This document shows positions 9,720 through 18,904 of a stretch of 64,000 bases of DNA, one piece after another (position 1 is the first letter of the stretch; each line of letters opens with the position of its first letter). The notes beneath the pieces are model-generated. The model ran no database searches. It saw nothing but the letters and a program-made list of their open reading frames with translations, and was not told the origin of the DNA. Origin of the DNA: Hyphomicrobiales bacterium (lineage in GTDB: Bacteria; Pseudomonadota; Alphaproteobacteria; Rhizobiales; Rhizobiaceae); NCBI GenBank assembly GCA_900473185.1, contig UCKU01000020.1:95717-159716 (forward strand), in the 5' to 3' direction. Made by a program: the position numbers and the translations under genes.

Positions 9720-10898
9720 ATGGCAAATACCGCAAAGCCGGACGTGCGTCCGCAAAACACTCATTTTTCTTCTGGCCCCTGCGCGAAACGTCCTGGTTGG
9801 ACGCTCGAAGCTCTTTCCGATGCGGCCCTTGGCCGTTCGCACCGTGCGAAGGTCGGCAAGGCCAAGCTGAAGCAGGCTATTGATCTCACCCGCGAAATTC
9901 TGGAAGTGCCTGCGGATTACCGCATCGGCATCGTTCCGGCTTCCGACACCGGCGCCGTCGAAATGGCGCTCTGGTCGCTGCTCGGCGAGCGCGGCGTCGA
10001 CATGGTAGGCTGGGAGAGCTTCGGCGCCGGCTGGGTTACCGATGTCGTCAAGCAGCTGAAGCTGAAGGACGTTCGCAAGATCGAAGCCGGTTACGGCGAA
10101 CTTCCTGACCTTTCCACCGTCGATTTCGACCGTGACGTGGTCTTCACCTGGAATGGCACGACTTCTGGCGTCCGCGTTCCGAATGCCGATTTTATCCCTG
10201 ATGATCGCAAGGGCCTGACGATCTGCGATGCGACGTCCGCCGCTTTCGCACAGAACCTTGATTTCGCCAAGCTCGATGTCGTCACCTTCTCCTGGCAGAA
10301 GGTTCTGGGCGGCGAGGGTGCGCATGGCATCCTCATTCTGTCGCCGCGCGCCGTCGAACGCCTCGTTTCCTATCAGCCAGCATGGCCGCTGCCGAAGATT
10401 TTCCGCCTGACTTCGGGCGGCAAACTGATCGAAGGCATCTTCCAGGGCGAGACGATCAACACGCCGTCGATGCTTTGCGTCGAGGACTATATCGATGCGC
10501 TTCTCTGGGCCAAGCAGATCGGCGGCCTCAAGGCCCTGATCGGTCGCGCCGACGCCAATGCCAAGGCGATTGCCGATTTTGTCGCTGCAAACGACTGGAT
10601 TGCCAATCTGGCCGTCAAGCCGGAGATCGAATCCAACACTTCGATCTGCCTGAAGATCGTCGACAAGGATGTGGCTGCTCTCGATGCCGATGGCCAGGCG
10701 AATTTCGCCAAGGGTCTCGTCGCTCTCCTCGAAAAGGAAGGTGTCGCTTACGACATCGGCGCTTACCGTGACGCTCCGTCCGGCCTGCGCATCTGGGCTG
10801 GTGCCACGATCGAGACCGCCGACATGCAGAAACTGATGCCTTGGCTTTCCTGGGCCTTTGAAACCCAGAAAGCAGCGCTTTCCCAGGCTGCTGCCTGA
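9720..10898 (+). CDS. serC: Phosphoserine aminotransferase SerC
   Basis: 392 residues. PLP enzyme converting 3-phosphohydroxypyruvate and glutamate to phosphoserine, step two of serine synthesis. The N-terminal RPQNTHFSSGPCAKRPGW motif and the PLP-lysine segment SWQKVLGGEGAHG (Lys194) identify the alphaproteobacterial SerC type, which is longer than the E. coli enzyme. The ATG at 9720, preceded by GGAAGGG, is chosen over an in-frame upstream start at 9636 that adds 28 unconserved residues. serA starts 82 bases downstream on the same strand, so the two steps of the pathway are adjacent and probably co-transcribed. Confidence 0.96.
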   Translation: MANTAKPDVRPQNTHFSSGPCAKRPGWTLEALSDAALGRSHRAKVGKAKLKQAIDLTREILEVPADYRIGIVPASDTGAVEMALWSLLGERGVDMVGWESFGAGWVTDVVKQLKLKDVRKIEAGYGELPDLSTVDFDRDVVFTWNGTTSGVRVPNADFIPDDRKGLTICDATSAAFAQNLDFAKLDVVTFSWQKVLGGEGAHGILILSPRAVERLVSYQPAWPLPKIFRLTSGGKLIEGIFQGETINTPSMLCVEDYIDALLWAKQIGGLKALIGRADANAKAIADFVAANDWIANLAVKPEIESNTSICLKIVDKDVAALDADGQANFAKGLVALLEKEGVAYDIGAYRDAPSGLRIWAGATIETADMQKLMPWLSWAFETQKAALSQAAA

Positions 10899-10980
10899 CG
10901 TGATCGCATCCGGCTCCGCCTGGTGGCGGAGCCCCACATTCCGAATTCATTCATCGCTGAACTCTTTGAAGGAGGCCCTT

Positions 10981-12576
10981 ATGGCACCTCGCGTTCTCGT
11001 ATCCGACGAACTGTCGGAAACCGCCGTCCAGATCTTCCGTGATCGCGGCGTCGAAGTCGATTTCCAGCCGCAGCTCGGCAAGGACAAGGACAAGCTGTTC
11101 GAAGTCATCGGCAACTATGATGGTCTCGCCATCCGTTCCGCCACGAAGGTGACGGAGAAGATCATCGAAGCGGCCAAGAACCTCAAGGTCGTCGGCCGTG
11201 CCGGTATCGGCGTCGACAATGTCGATATCCCGGCCGCATCGCGCCGCGGTATCATCGTCATGAACACGCCCTTCGGTAACTCGATCACGACGGCTGAACA
11301 CGCGATCGCCCTGATGTTTGCGGTTGCTCGCCAGCTTCCGGCTGCCGATACGTCCACGCAGGCCGGCAAGTGGGAAAAGTCGAAGTTCATGGGTGTCGAG
11401 ATCACCGGCAAGACGCTCGGCGTCATCGGCGCCGGCAATATCGGCTCCATCGTCTGTGCCCGCGCCATCGGCCTGAAGATGCATGTCATCGCCTATGACC
11501 CGTTCCTCTCCAAGGAGCGCGCCGAGGAGATGGGCGTCACCAAGGTTGAGCTTGACGAACTGCTCGCCCAGGCCGATTTCATCACGCTGCATGTGCCTAT
11601 GACCGACAGGACGCGCGGCATCCTGAACAAGGAAGCGCTTGCCAAGACCAAGCCCGGCGTGCGCATCATTAACTGCGCTCGCGGCGGTCTCGTTGATGAG
11701 GCAGCGCTTGCAGATGCCATCAAGTCCGGCCATGTCGCCGGTGCCGCCTTTGACGTCTTCGAAGTCGAGCCCGCCAAGGAAAGCCCGCTCTTTGGGCTGC
11801 CGAACGTCGTCTGCACGCCGCATCTCGGGGCCTCGACCACCGAAGCGCAGGAAAACGTTGCTCTGCAGGTTGCCGAGCAGATGGCGGACTACCTCGTCAA
11901 GGGTGCGGTTTCGAACGCCATCAACATGCCGTCGATTACCGCGGAAGAAGCGCCGATCCTGAAGCCGTTCATCAAGCTCGCCGATGTTCTCGGCGCCTTC
12001 GTCGGCCAGGTCACGGAAGAACCGATTAAGGAAATCGAAATCCTTTATGATGGCGTAACGGCCAACATGAACACCCGCGCACTGACTTCGGCGGTTCTCG
12101 CCGGTCTGATTCGTTCGCAGGTGGCCGACGTCAACATGGTTTCGGCACCGATCATGATCAAGGAAAAGGGTATTATCCTTTCCGAGGTAAAGCGCGACAA
12201 GTCGGGCGTCTTCGACGGCTACATCAAGCTGACGGTGACTACGGAATCCATGACGCGCTCGATTGCCGGCACGGTCTTCTCCGACGGCAAGCCGCGCTTC
12301 ATCCAGATCAAGGGCATCAACCTCGACGCGGATGTCGGCAGCCACATGATCTACATCGCCAATACCGACGTTCCCGGCATGATCGGCTTCATCGGCACGA
12401 CGCTTGGTGCTGCCGGCGTCAATATCGCCAACTTCCAGCTCGGCCGCGACAAGCAGGGCGGCGATGCCATTGCTCTGCTCTATGTTGACGCCGCGGTCGA
12501 CGACGTCGTTCTGGGCAAGCTGACGGCCAATTCCGCGATCCGCCAGGCAAAGCTGCTGGCCTTCAACGTCGACTGA
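10981..12576 (+). CDS. serA: D-3-phosphoglycerate dehydrogenase SerA
   Basis: 531 residues, the long (type I) form. First step of serine synthesis: 3-phosphoglycerate to phosphohydroxypyruvate with NAD. Domains: substrate domain from MAPRVLVSDELS, Rossmann domain with GVIGAGNIGS (about residues 144-153) and catalytic segments INCARGGLVDE and CTPHLGAST, an intervening ASB domain (about 320-450), and a C-terminal ACT domain (about 455-531) with VPGMIGFIGTTLG. The ATG is preceded by GAAGGAGG. The ACT domain suggests feedback by serine, though this is not universal in the family. Closed by a terminator. Confidence 0.97.
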   Translation: MAPRVLVSDELSETAVQIFRDRGVEVDFQPQLGKDKDKLFEVIGNYDGLAIRSATKVTEKIIEAAKNLKVVGRAGIGVDNVDIPAASRRGIIVMNTPFGNSITTAEHAIALMFAVARQLPAADTSTQAGKWEKSKFMGVEITGKTLGVIGAGNIGSIVCARAIGLKMHVIAYDPFLSKERAEEMGVTKVELDELLAQADFITLHVPMTDRTRGILNKEALAKTKPGVRIINCARGGLVDEAALADAIKSGHVAGAAFDVFEVEPAKESPLFGLPNVVCTPHLGASTTEAQENVALQVAEQMADYLVKGAVSNAINMPSITAEEAPILKPFIKLADVLGAFVGQVTEEPIKEIEILYDGVTANMNTRALTSAVLAGLIRSQVADVNMVSAPIMIKEKGIILSEVKRDKSGVFDGYIKLTVTTESMTRSIAGTVFSDGKPRFIQIKGINLDADVGSHMIYIANTDVPGMIGFIGTTLGAAGVNIANFQLGRDKQGGDAIALLYVDAAVDDVVLGKLTANSAIRQAKLLAFNVD

Positions 12577-12601
12577 GTTTTCCTCCCAAGGAAAGACATG
12601 A

Positions 12602-12633
12602 AAAACCGGCCCGGTCTCCGTGCCGGTTTTTTT
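12602..12633 (+). terminator. Rho-independent terminator after serA
   Basis: AAAACCGGC pairs with GCCGGTTTT, followed by more T residues. It lies about 25 bases after the serA stop, between convergent genes. Confidence 0.88.
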
Positions 12634-12665
12634 ATGGTTCAGCGCATGTCGTTGGCGACCTGCGA

Positions 12666-12884
12666 TCAGTGGCGGGTGGCGTCGGCGTCGTGATGCAGGA
12701 AAGTGTCTCTGCTCGCGTCGAAAACCCTGAAGAACTCGTCCCAGGAAATGTTCTCGATAGAACTTTCCTGCCTGCCGAAATCAACCCCGACCAGGCCGCT
12801 TTTCATCCGGGCGGGATGGCCACCGCGTGTTTCGATCCATTCCCGGATCTTGTCATGATCTGTCATTGCGGATGTGCCCATCAT
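12666..12884 (-). CDS. Small conserved-looking hypothetical protein (72 aa)
   Basis: Starts MMGTSAMTDHDKIREW; the core includes IETRGGHPARMKSG, a charged segment and a conserved-looking ISWDEFFRVFD stretch, ending in a His/Asp-rich tail. The ATG at 12884 has a strong GGGAGG five bases upstream, whereas longer in-frame starts have none. Small soluble acidic proteins of this look occur in rhizobia, but I cannot name a function. An EcfG-like promoter (12923-12947) lies 39 bases upstream, which suggests expression in the general stress response. Convergent with serA. Confidence 0.75.
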   Translation of the reverse strand: MMGTSAMTDHDKIREWIETRGGHPARMKSGLVGVDFGRQESSIENISWDEFFRVFDASRDTFLHHDADATRH

Positions 12885-12922
12885 CGCCTCCCTGCCGATG
12901 GGTTGTATTTTCAACGGGAAAT

Positions 12923-12947
12923 AACTCTTTGGAAATGATTTGGTTCC
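12923..12947 (-). promoter_or_regulatory. EcfG (RpoE2-type) stress promoter candidate
   Basis: Read on the - strand: GGAAC (12947-12943), 16 bases, then AGTT (12926-12923). This fits the alphaproteobacterial general-stress consensus GGAAC-N18/19-TT. The start codon of the 72-aa gene lies 39 bases downstream. Confidence 0.55.
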
Positions 12948-13142
12948 ACCTGATAATCGGCACGCGTTCGCGCCTTTGCCTTGACCTACCACTGAAACTT
13001 TCAACTGAACCGCGAAATGGCTGATTTGAGAAACTTTCACTGCTTATTTTACGGGCGTGCGCTCAAAGTTTAGGCCTCTTATGATTGTGATTTTATTTAG
13101 CTTTCTCGGCTATACCACTTTCAATATTGGTTCCAATTTTGC

Positions 13143-15236
13143 GTGAATTTCTCGATGGCCTCGTTTCAGACGATATCCGGGCAGTCCGAAGCTCTTGTTG
13201 ATGATTTCCGTTCGTTATTTACGACGCATCCTTCTCCAATGTGGGTCTACGATCCGGATACGCTCCGCTTCCTGATCGTCAATGATGCGGCGCTCATGCT
13301 CTATGGATACAGCGCAGAGGACTATCAGGGCATGACTGTGCTCGATATCCGCCCAGCTGCCGAGCGGGAGCGGATGCTCAGCGCCGTTCATGACCGCACC
13401 GATATGGAGAAGGCCGAGCGCTGGACGCATCTGAAGGCCAATGGCGAAGCCATCGAGGTTCTGACCTACGGCCGGGAAGTGCGATTCGAAGGAAGAGCTG
13501 CGATCCTGGCGATCGTGCAGGACCGTACCGAGGTGAATGCCGCACAGCGCCAGATCACCGATACACGTTCCCTGCTGGACAGCATCGTCGACAACCTGCC
13601 GGTCGGCGTCTTCGTGAAGGATATGGAAGAGGATGGCCGCTACATCCTGCTGAACGAGGCGTGCGGCGAGATCATGGGCTTTCATCCCGGCGACGTGGTT
13701 GGACGCGTGGACCGGGACTTCTTCCCCTCTGAGCAGACCGACATCTTTCACGAGCAGGATCACGAGGCGTTCGTCGCCGGTGCGACGATCAGCTTCGAGG
13801 AGACAATGGAGCGGGCCGACGGCGGCAAGCGGATCCTTCGCACCGTCAAGCGTGCCCTGCCGGCGCCTGAAGGGAAGGAGCCGCGCTATCTGCTGGGCAT
13901 CTCTCACGACGTGACGGAAGAGCGCGCAGTGGAGGCGAGGCTTGCGCATCTTGCCATGCATGACTCGCTGACCCGCCTGCCGAACCGCGCCGCCTTCTCC
14001 AAACATATCCGCAAGCAGGCCATTACCGCTTCTATCGAAAAGCCGGTGGCACTGCTCTACATCGACGTCGACCACTTCAAGACGATCAATGACAGCAAGG
14101 GCCATGCCGCCGGCGATGCGCTTCTCTGCCAGGTGGCGGAGCGTTTGCTGGCGCTTGCCAATGAGGACGATCTCGTGGCGCGTCTCGGCGGCGATGAATT
14201 CGCAGTCGTGCTGCAGCTAGCCGAGCCCGACCGGGCAGAGCGTTTTGCTGATCTGCTGCTCAAGTCGCTTGCCAGAGCTTTTGATCTCGATGGCACGCGG
14301 GAGCATGTCACCTGCAGCATCGGCATTGCGCTGGCGCCTGTCGATGCCGGCGAGGCCGATGTGCTGATGCGCCATGCCGACCTTGCGCTCTACGCCGCCA
14401 AGGAAAGCGGACGCTCGACCTATCGTTTCTATGAGCCGGCGATGCGGCTTGAGGCCGAGCGTCGGCATCATCTGACTGGCGAATTGCGGGATGCGTTGGA
14501 ACACGGGCAATTCGAGCTTTACTATCAGCCCATCGTGCAGCTCGAAAACGACGGCATCGGTGGTTTCGAGGCGCTGATCCGCTGGCGGCATCCGGTGCGC
14601 GGCCTCGTGGCGCCGATGGAATTCATTCCGCTGGCGGAAGAGACAGGGCTCATCATTCCGATCGGTGATTGGGTTTTGCGGGAGGCCTGCCGTGCTGCCG
14701 CTTCCTGGCCGGACCATCTGAAAATTGCGGTCAATCTTTCCGTCAGCCAGTTCCGCCACGCGAGCCTGCTTTCCAGCGTTGTTGGCGCGCTTGACGAGGC
14801 GGGTTTGCGCCCCGAGCGGCTGGAAATCGAGGTCACGGAATCCGTCTTCCTGGCCGATGTGGCGCAGAGCCTGCCGCTGCTTCGGGCGTTGAAGGAACTC
14901 GGCGTGCGCATTGCCATCGACGATTTCGGCACGGGCTATTCGTCGCTCAGCTATCTGCGCGCCTTCACCTTTGACAAGATCAAGCTCGACCGTAGTTTCG
15001 TGTCCGGTATCGAGACCGATCCCGGCAATCTGGCCATCGTGCGGGCCGTGGCCGGCATCGGCTCCGGCTTCAATGCGGTTACGCTCGCCGAAGGCATCGA
15101 GACCGAGGAGCAGTTGCAAAAGCTGCGGGCCGAAGGGTTTGGCGAGGTGCAGGGCTATCTTCTCGGCAGACCTATGCCGCAGCATGAGGCCGAGGCACTG
15201 ATCTACGGACACCAGCTCAAGCAGGCATCAGCCTGA
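13143..15236 (+). CDS. PAS-PAS-GGDEF-EAL cyclic-di-GMP signalling protein
   Basis: 697 residues from GTG at 13143; an ATG at 13155 is an equally possible start. There is no signal peptide or transmembrane segment, so it is a cytoplasmic sensor. Order: PAS domain 1 (about 20-135, with DDFRSLFTTHPSPMWVYD), PAS domain 2 (about 140-265), GGDEF domain with intact active-site GGDEF at 349-353, EAL domain with EAL at 476-478, and DDFGTGYSSLSYLR plus KLDRSF further on. Both catalytic signatures are intact, so it could make and degrade c-di-GMP. The PAS ligand is unknown. Its stop overlaps the 3' end of the convergent lysR gene by nine bases. Confidence 0.93.
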   Translation: MNFSMASFQTISGQSEALVDDFRSLFTTHPSPMWVYDPDTLRFLIVNDAALMLYGYSAEDYQGMTVLDIRPAAERERMLSAVHDRTDMEKAERWTHLKANGEAIEVLTYGREVRFEGRAAILAIVQDRTEVNAAQRQITDTRSLLDSIVDNLPVGVFVKDMEEDGRYILLNEACGEIMGFHPGDVVGRVDRDFFPSEQTDIFHEQDHEAFVAGATISFEETMERADGGKRILRTVKRALPAPEGKEPRYLLGISHDVTEERAVEARLAHLAMHDSLTRLPNRAAFSKHIRKQAITASIEKPVALLYIDVDHFKTINDSKGHAAGDALLCQVAERLLALANEDDLVARLGGDEFAVVLQLAEPDRAERFADLLLKSLARAFDLDGTREHVTCSIGIALAPVDAGEADVLMRHADLALYAAKESGRSTYRFYEPAMRLEAERRHHLTGELRDALEHGQFELYYQPIVQLENDGIGGFEALIRWRHPVRGLVAPMEFIPLAEETGLIIPIGDWVLREACRAAASWPDHLKIAVNLSVSQFRHASLLSSVVGALDEAGLRPERLEIEVTESVFLADVAQSLPLLRALKELGVRIAIDDFGTGYSSLSYLRAFTFDKIKLDRSFVSGIETDPGNLAIVRAVAGIGSGFNAVTLAEGIETEEQLQKLRAEGFGEVQGYLLGRPMPQHEAEALIYGHQLKQASA

Positions 15237-16106
15237 GATCATCGCATCGAAAGCATCGGCCGCTTTGCTGCGATAGCGCTCCTCATGGCGCAGCAGGAAG
15301 AAGGGACGGGGCAGGGGCGGCACATTCACCTCGGTGAGAAGACCGTTGCGCAGCTTCATGGAAACCACGCTCCGTGACATCAGCGTCGCGCCGATGCCAG
15401 CTTCGACGACGCCGACGAGCGGCTCGTTCTCCGGCAGCACCATCGCCACATCAAGCGCATCGATATCGAGGCCGGCCCCTTGCAGAAGGCTTTCGAAGGC
15501 GAGGCGGGTGCCGGAGCCCTGTTCGCGCAGGACCCATTGCGTCTGAGGAAAATCGGTCGGGGCGCGTGATTTGCCGTCCGCCCACGGGTGATTGGAAGCA
15601 ACGACGACGATCATCTCGTCCAGGGCGACCTGCCTTGCCGAAACGCCGCGCCTGTCGCTCGGCCACTCTATGAGGCCTACCTCCACCTCGCCATTGGCAA
15701 CGGCGTCAGACACTTCAGCAGTGTTGCCGATGCGGATTGCCAGTTCTATGCCCGGATAATTTCGGCGGAACGCGGCAAGCCGCGGCGACAGCCAATAGCC
15801 GCCGATCGTCTGACTCGCCATGATCGTGAGCTCTCCATGCATGAGGCCGGAGAGGTCCATCAGGGCGGCCTCCGCCGCCTTTGCGCTGGTCAGTACGGCC
15901 TGTGCTTCCTTCAGGAACAGCTGGCCGGTCCGGTTCAGCACGATCGAACGGCCAACCCGGTCGAAGAGGGTGACGCCGTGTCGTGTCTCCAATGCGGTGA
16001 TTGCGGCGCTGACGGCCGACTGGGTCATGTTCAGGTGAGCTGCCGCCTTCGTGATGTGCTGACGCGCTGCCACCTCTACGAATATTCTGAGCTGCTCCAG
16101 TGTCAT
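15228..16106 (-). CDS. LysR-family transcriptional regulator (next to TDT exporter)
   Basis: 292 residues. N-terminal winged helix-turn-helix (MTLEQLRIFVEVAARQHITKAAAHLNM..., residues 1-60) and a periplasmic-binding-like effector domain. The ATG at 16106 has GGAGG four bases upstream; an in-frame ATG at 16124 lies outside it and is less likely. Divergent from the TDT-family exporter at 16214. The intergenic region contains a perfect 8-bp-arm palindrome with the T-N11-A spacing used by LysR proteins, so the exporter is the likely target. Anion exporters of this family are controlled by LysR proteins in other bacteria. Confidence 0.9.
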   Translation of the reverse strand: MTLEQLRIFVEVAARQHITKAAAHLNMTQSAVSAAITALETRHGVTLFDRVGRSIVLNRTGQLFLKEAQAVLTSAKAAEAALMDLSGLMHGELTIMASQTIGGYWLSPRLAAFRRNYPGIELAIRIGNTAEVSDAVANGEVEVGLIEWPSDRRGVSARQVALDEMIVVVASNHPWADGKSRAPTDFPQTQWVLREQGSGTRLAFESLLQGAGLDIDALDVAMVLPENEPLVGVVEAGIGATLMSRSVVSMKLRNGLLTEVNVPPLPRPFFLLRHEERYRSKAADAFDAMISG

Positions 16107-16121
16107 GTCGCCTCCGTTAAT

Positions 16122-16140
16122 CATTCGATCTTATCGAATG
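16122..16140. promoter_or_regulatory. Palindromic LysR-type operator candidate
   Basis: CATTCGAT-CTT-ATCGAATG: perfect 8-bp arms with a 3-bp centre. The inner part fits T-N11-A (16125-16137). It sits 15 bases upstream of the lysR start and about 75 bases upstream of the exporter start. Confidence 0.7.
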
Positions 16141-16213
16141 GAATGACAAAGATAAATCGTTGGAGGCGATTATTTGATGCCGATATGAAAGCGGTCAACG
16201 AAAGGAACTCGCC

Positions 16214-17338
16214 ATGACCGCGCTGCATCTATCTCCTTCTGTCCCGATTGCTCGCCTGCGGACGCATGCCTTGCGCCACTTCACGCCGAACTGGTTCGCA
16301 ACGACAATGGGAACCGGCATCCTTGCCGTCTGCTTCGGTCAGTTTCCGGATTTGCCGACAGTCCACGCGGCAGGCGAGATACTGTGGCTCGCGAATATCG
16401 GCCTGTTTGCAGTGTTGACCTGCATCCATGCCGGAAAGTGGCTGCTGTATCCCGGCGCTGCACTGAGGGCATTCGACCATCCCGTCGTTTCGATGTTCTT
16501 CGGCTGCATTCCGATGGGCCTTGCAACCATCGTCAACGGTTTCTTGATCTTCGGACCGGGCCTTTTCGGTGAGGCAAGCGTCTCTATCGCGGCGGAGCTG
16601 TGGTGGTTGGATGCAGCGCTGGCGGTTCTGGCAGGTCTTGCCATTCCACTGGTCATGTTCACGCGGCAGCAGCATGCAATCGAGCATATGAGCGCCGTTT
16701 GGCTTTTGCCGATCGTGGCCTCCGAGGTCGCAGCTGCAAGCGGCGGATTGTTGGTGCCGCATCTTGCCGAAGGCGCGCAGCTTCCGGTGCTTTTTGCGAG
16801 CTTCGTGCTCTGGTCCTGCTCGTTGCCGCTGGCGCTCGGTATTCTCGTCATCCTCTTCCTGCGCCTGGCTCTGCACAAGCTGCCGCACGCCAGCATGGCA
16901 GCGACGAGCTTCCTTGCCCTCGGTCCTGTTGGTACCGGCGCACTCGGCCTTACCCTGTTTTCCGTCAATGGCGGGCAAGCTCTTGCAGCCGGCGGTCTTG
17001 GTGCGTTGGCTCCAGCGATTTCAGGTGCGGCTTTGCTCGGTGCTGTCCTGCTGTGGGGCTATGGCCTCTGGTGGCTTGGTCTGGCGGTCGCCATCACCAT
17101 CAACCACCTGCGGCAGGGCTTGCCTTTCAATCTCGGCTGGTGGGGTTACACCTTCCCGATCGGCGTTTATGCCGTCGCGACGCTGCGGCTTTCCAGTATC
17201 TTTCCGTTGCCGGCACTGACAGGGTTTGGAGAGGTTCTGGTCGCAGCCCTTGCCGCGATTTGGGTCGTCGTCGCCATCCGCACGAGCTGCGGCGCCTATA
17301 ATGGTTCGCTCTTCGTCGATCCCAGCCTGGAGAGCTGA
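16214..17338 (+). CDS. TDT-family (tellurite-resistance/dicarboxylate) transporter, SSU1/TehA-like
   Basis: 374 residues with about ten hydrophobic helices. N-terminal FTPNWFATTMGTGILAV is the signature of the family (sulfite exporters SSU1, malate permeases, TehA). Runs of hydrophobic helices cover residues 30 to 365, and conserved glycine-rich GPVGTGALGLTLFS lies in the middle. It should export or import a small anion across the inner membrane; the divergent LysR gene and its operator suggest induced export, for example of sulfite. The exact substrate cannot be set from sequence. Confidence 0.85.
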   Translation: MTALHLSPSVPIARLRTHALRHFTPNWFATTMGTGILAVCFGQFPDLPTVHAAGEILWLANIGLFAVLTCIHAGKWLLYPGAALRAFDHPVVSMFFGCIPMGLATIVNGFLIFGPGLFGEASVSIAAELWWLDAALAVLAGLAIPLVMFTRQQHAIEHMSAVWLLPIVASEVAAASGGLLVPHLAEGAQLPVLFASFVLWSCSLPLALGILVILFLRLALHKLPHASMAATSFLALGPVGTGALGLTLFSVNGGQALAAGGLGALAPAISGAALLGAVLLWGYGLWWLGLAVAITINHLRQGLPFNLGWWGYTFPIGVYAVATLRLSSIFPLPALTGFGEVLVAALAAIWVVVAIRTSCGAYNGSLFVDPSLES

Positions 17339-17435
17339 TCGTCTGGCGCTTACACAGCTACCTCAATCATTCGTTATTTTGAGAATGCCAGTCAGCATTG
17401 CATAATCTCGGTGGGGCTGAAAAAGGAGGATGCAC

Positions 17436-17537
17436 ATGAAACGCTACACCCTGTCGATGATTGGTCTGGCGCTCGTGACTGCCATCATTGCCAATCCGGG
17501 CATCGCACTTGCCTGCAACAAACTGATCGGCACCTGA
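17436..17537 (+). CDS. Small secreted peptide (33 aa), unrecognised
   Basis: MKRYTLSMIGLALVTAIIAN begins a textbook short signal peptide; the end is GIALACNKLIGT. A strong Shine-Dalgarno (AAAAAGGAGG) lies before the ATG and a hairpin terminator follows 25 bases after the stop, so this looks like a complete one-gene transcription unit despite its size. The Cys after LA could be a lipidation or plain cleavage site; the lipobox is degenerate (ALAC), so lipoprotein status is uncertain. No family recognised. Confidence 0.62.
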   Translation: MKRYTLSMIGLALVTAIIANPGIALACNKLIGT

Positions 17538-17562
17538 GCCGATACGTGCCCACCTCTTATCT

Positions 17563-17592
17563 GAAGGCGCAGCTTCGGCTGCGTCTTTTTTG
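17563..17592 (+). terminator. Rho-independent terminator after the 33-aa peptide gene
   Basis: GGCGCAGC, a TTCG loop, GCTGCGTC, then TTTTTTG. UUCG-type loops make very stable hairpins. Confidence 0.82.
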
Positions 17593-17690
17593 ATGGCTGT
17601 CCCTTTCCCGTGCTGCATCGCAAAGCAGCGCATGCGGTTGATGATGCGCGAGCCGCCCGCGCGCCATCTGGCACGGGCAGCGGAATAGGC

Positions 17691-18647
17691 CTATCGCGTC
17701 GGGGCGTCCACGTCGCCTTCCACCGGTGTCGTGGCGATCTGCGATTGTGCGTCGCCGGAGGCAACGGCTGCCGGCAGGGGCACCTGGCGTTTGCGTTCAC
17801 GGATCAGGGTTAGCAGGCCCGAGCAGATGATGAGCACAATGCCGAGGGCCATCGGCAGATCGACGCTGTCGTTGAAGAACAGATAGCCGAAGGCGATTGC
17901 CCAGATCATCTGGCTATATTGCGGTGTCGCGACCAGTGTCGCCGGGGCGAGACGAGCTGCGGTCATCAGCATGACGTTACCGGCTGCGCCCAGCAGGCCG
18001 TAGCTTGCGAGAAACAACCATTGCTGCGGGCTTGGCACAACCAACTGTGAGAGCATGAGAAGGCCGCTGACGATGAGCGTGCCAAGCAGCGAGGCACCAT
18101 AAAGCGAGAGGCGCTTTTCGGCCGGGCCAAGCTTGCGCAGGATGACGATGGCGATGGCCGCCGAGATCGCGCCGATGGTCGCCGCCAGATGGCCGACGGA
18201 CAATTCGCGGAAACCCGGCCTCAGAACCACGAGCACCCCGAGGAAGCCGACGATGACGGCAGCCCAGCGCTGCCAGCGTACATCCTCCTTCAGGAAGATC
18301 ACCGAGAGGATGGTAACGAAGGAAGGCAGCAAAAAGAGAAGGCAGAATGCCTCTGCCATCGGCAGCTTGGTAAAGGTGATGATGGAGGCGATTGCGCCGG
18401 TCGCACCGGCAACAAAGCGCACCAGCCAGAGCGGCCGGTTCGTCGTCCTGAAAATGTCCAGCCATGAATCACCTGGCCCCTTGATGAAGGGCAGGGCTGC
18501 CAGGCTGAGGATCGCACCCGTAAAGGCGACCTGAAAGGAAGGAACCGTGCCGTGCAGGGCCTTGATGGACGCATCGCTGAATGCAAAGACGGCATAGGCC
18601 GCAAATGCGACAAGGACGCCACGAAGCGTGGTGGAGGCGGCTGTCAT
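17691..18647 (-). CDS. DMT-superfamily permease (EamA, two repeats)
   Basis: 318 residues with ten predicted helices forming two EamA repeats (about residues 8-140 and 155-290). N-terminal VLVAFAAYAVFAFSDASIKAL and the helix-rich FLLPSFVTILSVIFLKE are typical of drug/metabolite exporters. The cytoplasmic C-terminus is Pro/Asp-rich. Substrate unknown. It is convergent with the peptide gene and divergent from mnmA. Confidence 0.87.
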   Translation of the reverse strand: MTAASTTLRGVLVAFAAYAVFAFSDASIKALHGTVPSFQVAFTGAILSLAALPFIKGPGDSWLDIFRTTNRPLWLVRFVAGATGAIASIITFTKLPMAEAFCLLFLLPSFVTILSVIFLKEDVRWQRWAAVIVGFLGVLVVLRPGFRELSVGHLAATIGAISAAIAIVILRKLGPAEKRLSLYGASLLGTLIVSGLLMLSQLVVPSPQQWLFLASYGLLGAAGNVMLMTAARLAPATLVATPQYSQMIWAIAFGYLFFNDSVDLPMALGIVLIICSGLLTLIRERKRQVPLPAAVASGDAQSQIATTPVEGDVDAPTR

Positions 18648-18904
18648 TTATCCGAATCTTTTAAAAGGTGGGTCATTTCATCTACGTGATGAAATACGGC
18701 CTATCAAAGGTCGATTGCGAATAGCTGCAATGCGTGACCCGCGCATGACGCTGCCGGAAAAGCCGGCCCTTGCGCGGAGACGCAATAGTTTCTATATCCG
18801 TCGCCCATGCAAGCTGGCGGCCGATCCCGCCGGAACACAGGAAATCCGCCACATTCCGACGTGAGAAAAGGCGGATCGAAACAGCATAGAATTTGGCAGT
18901 ACCC

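Noticed and set aside
10951..12345. 464-residue open frame antisense to serA
   Set aside because: Shadow of serA; composition is that of a GC-rich antisense frame.
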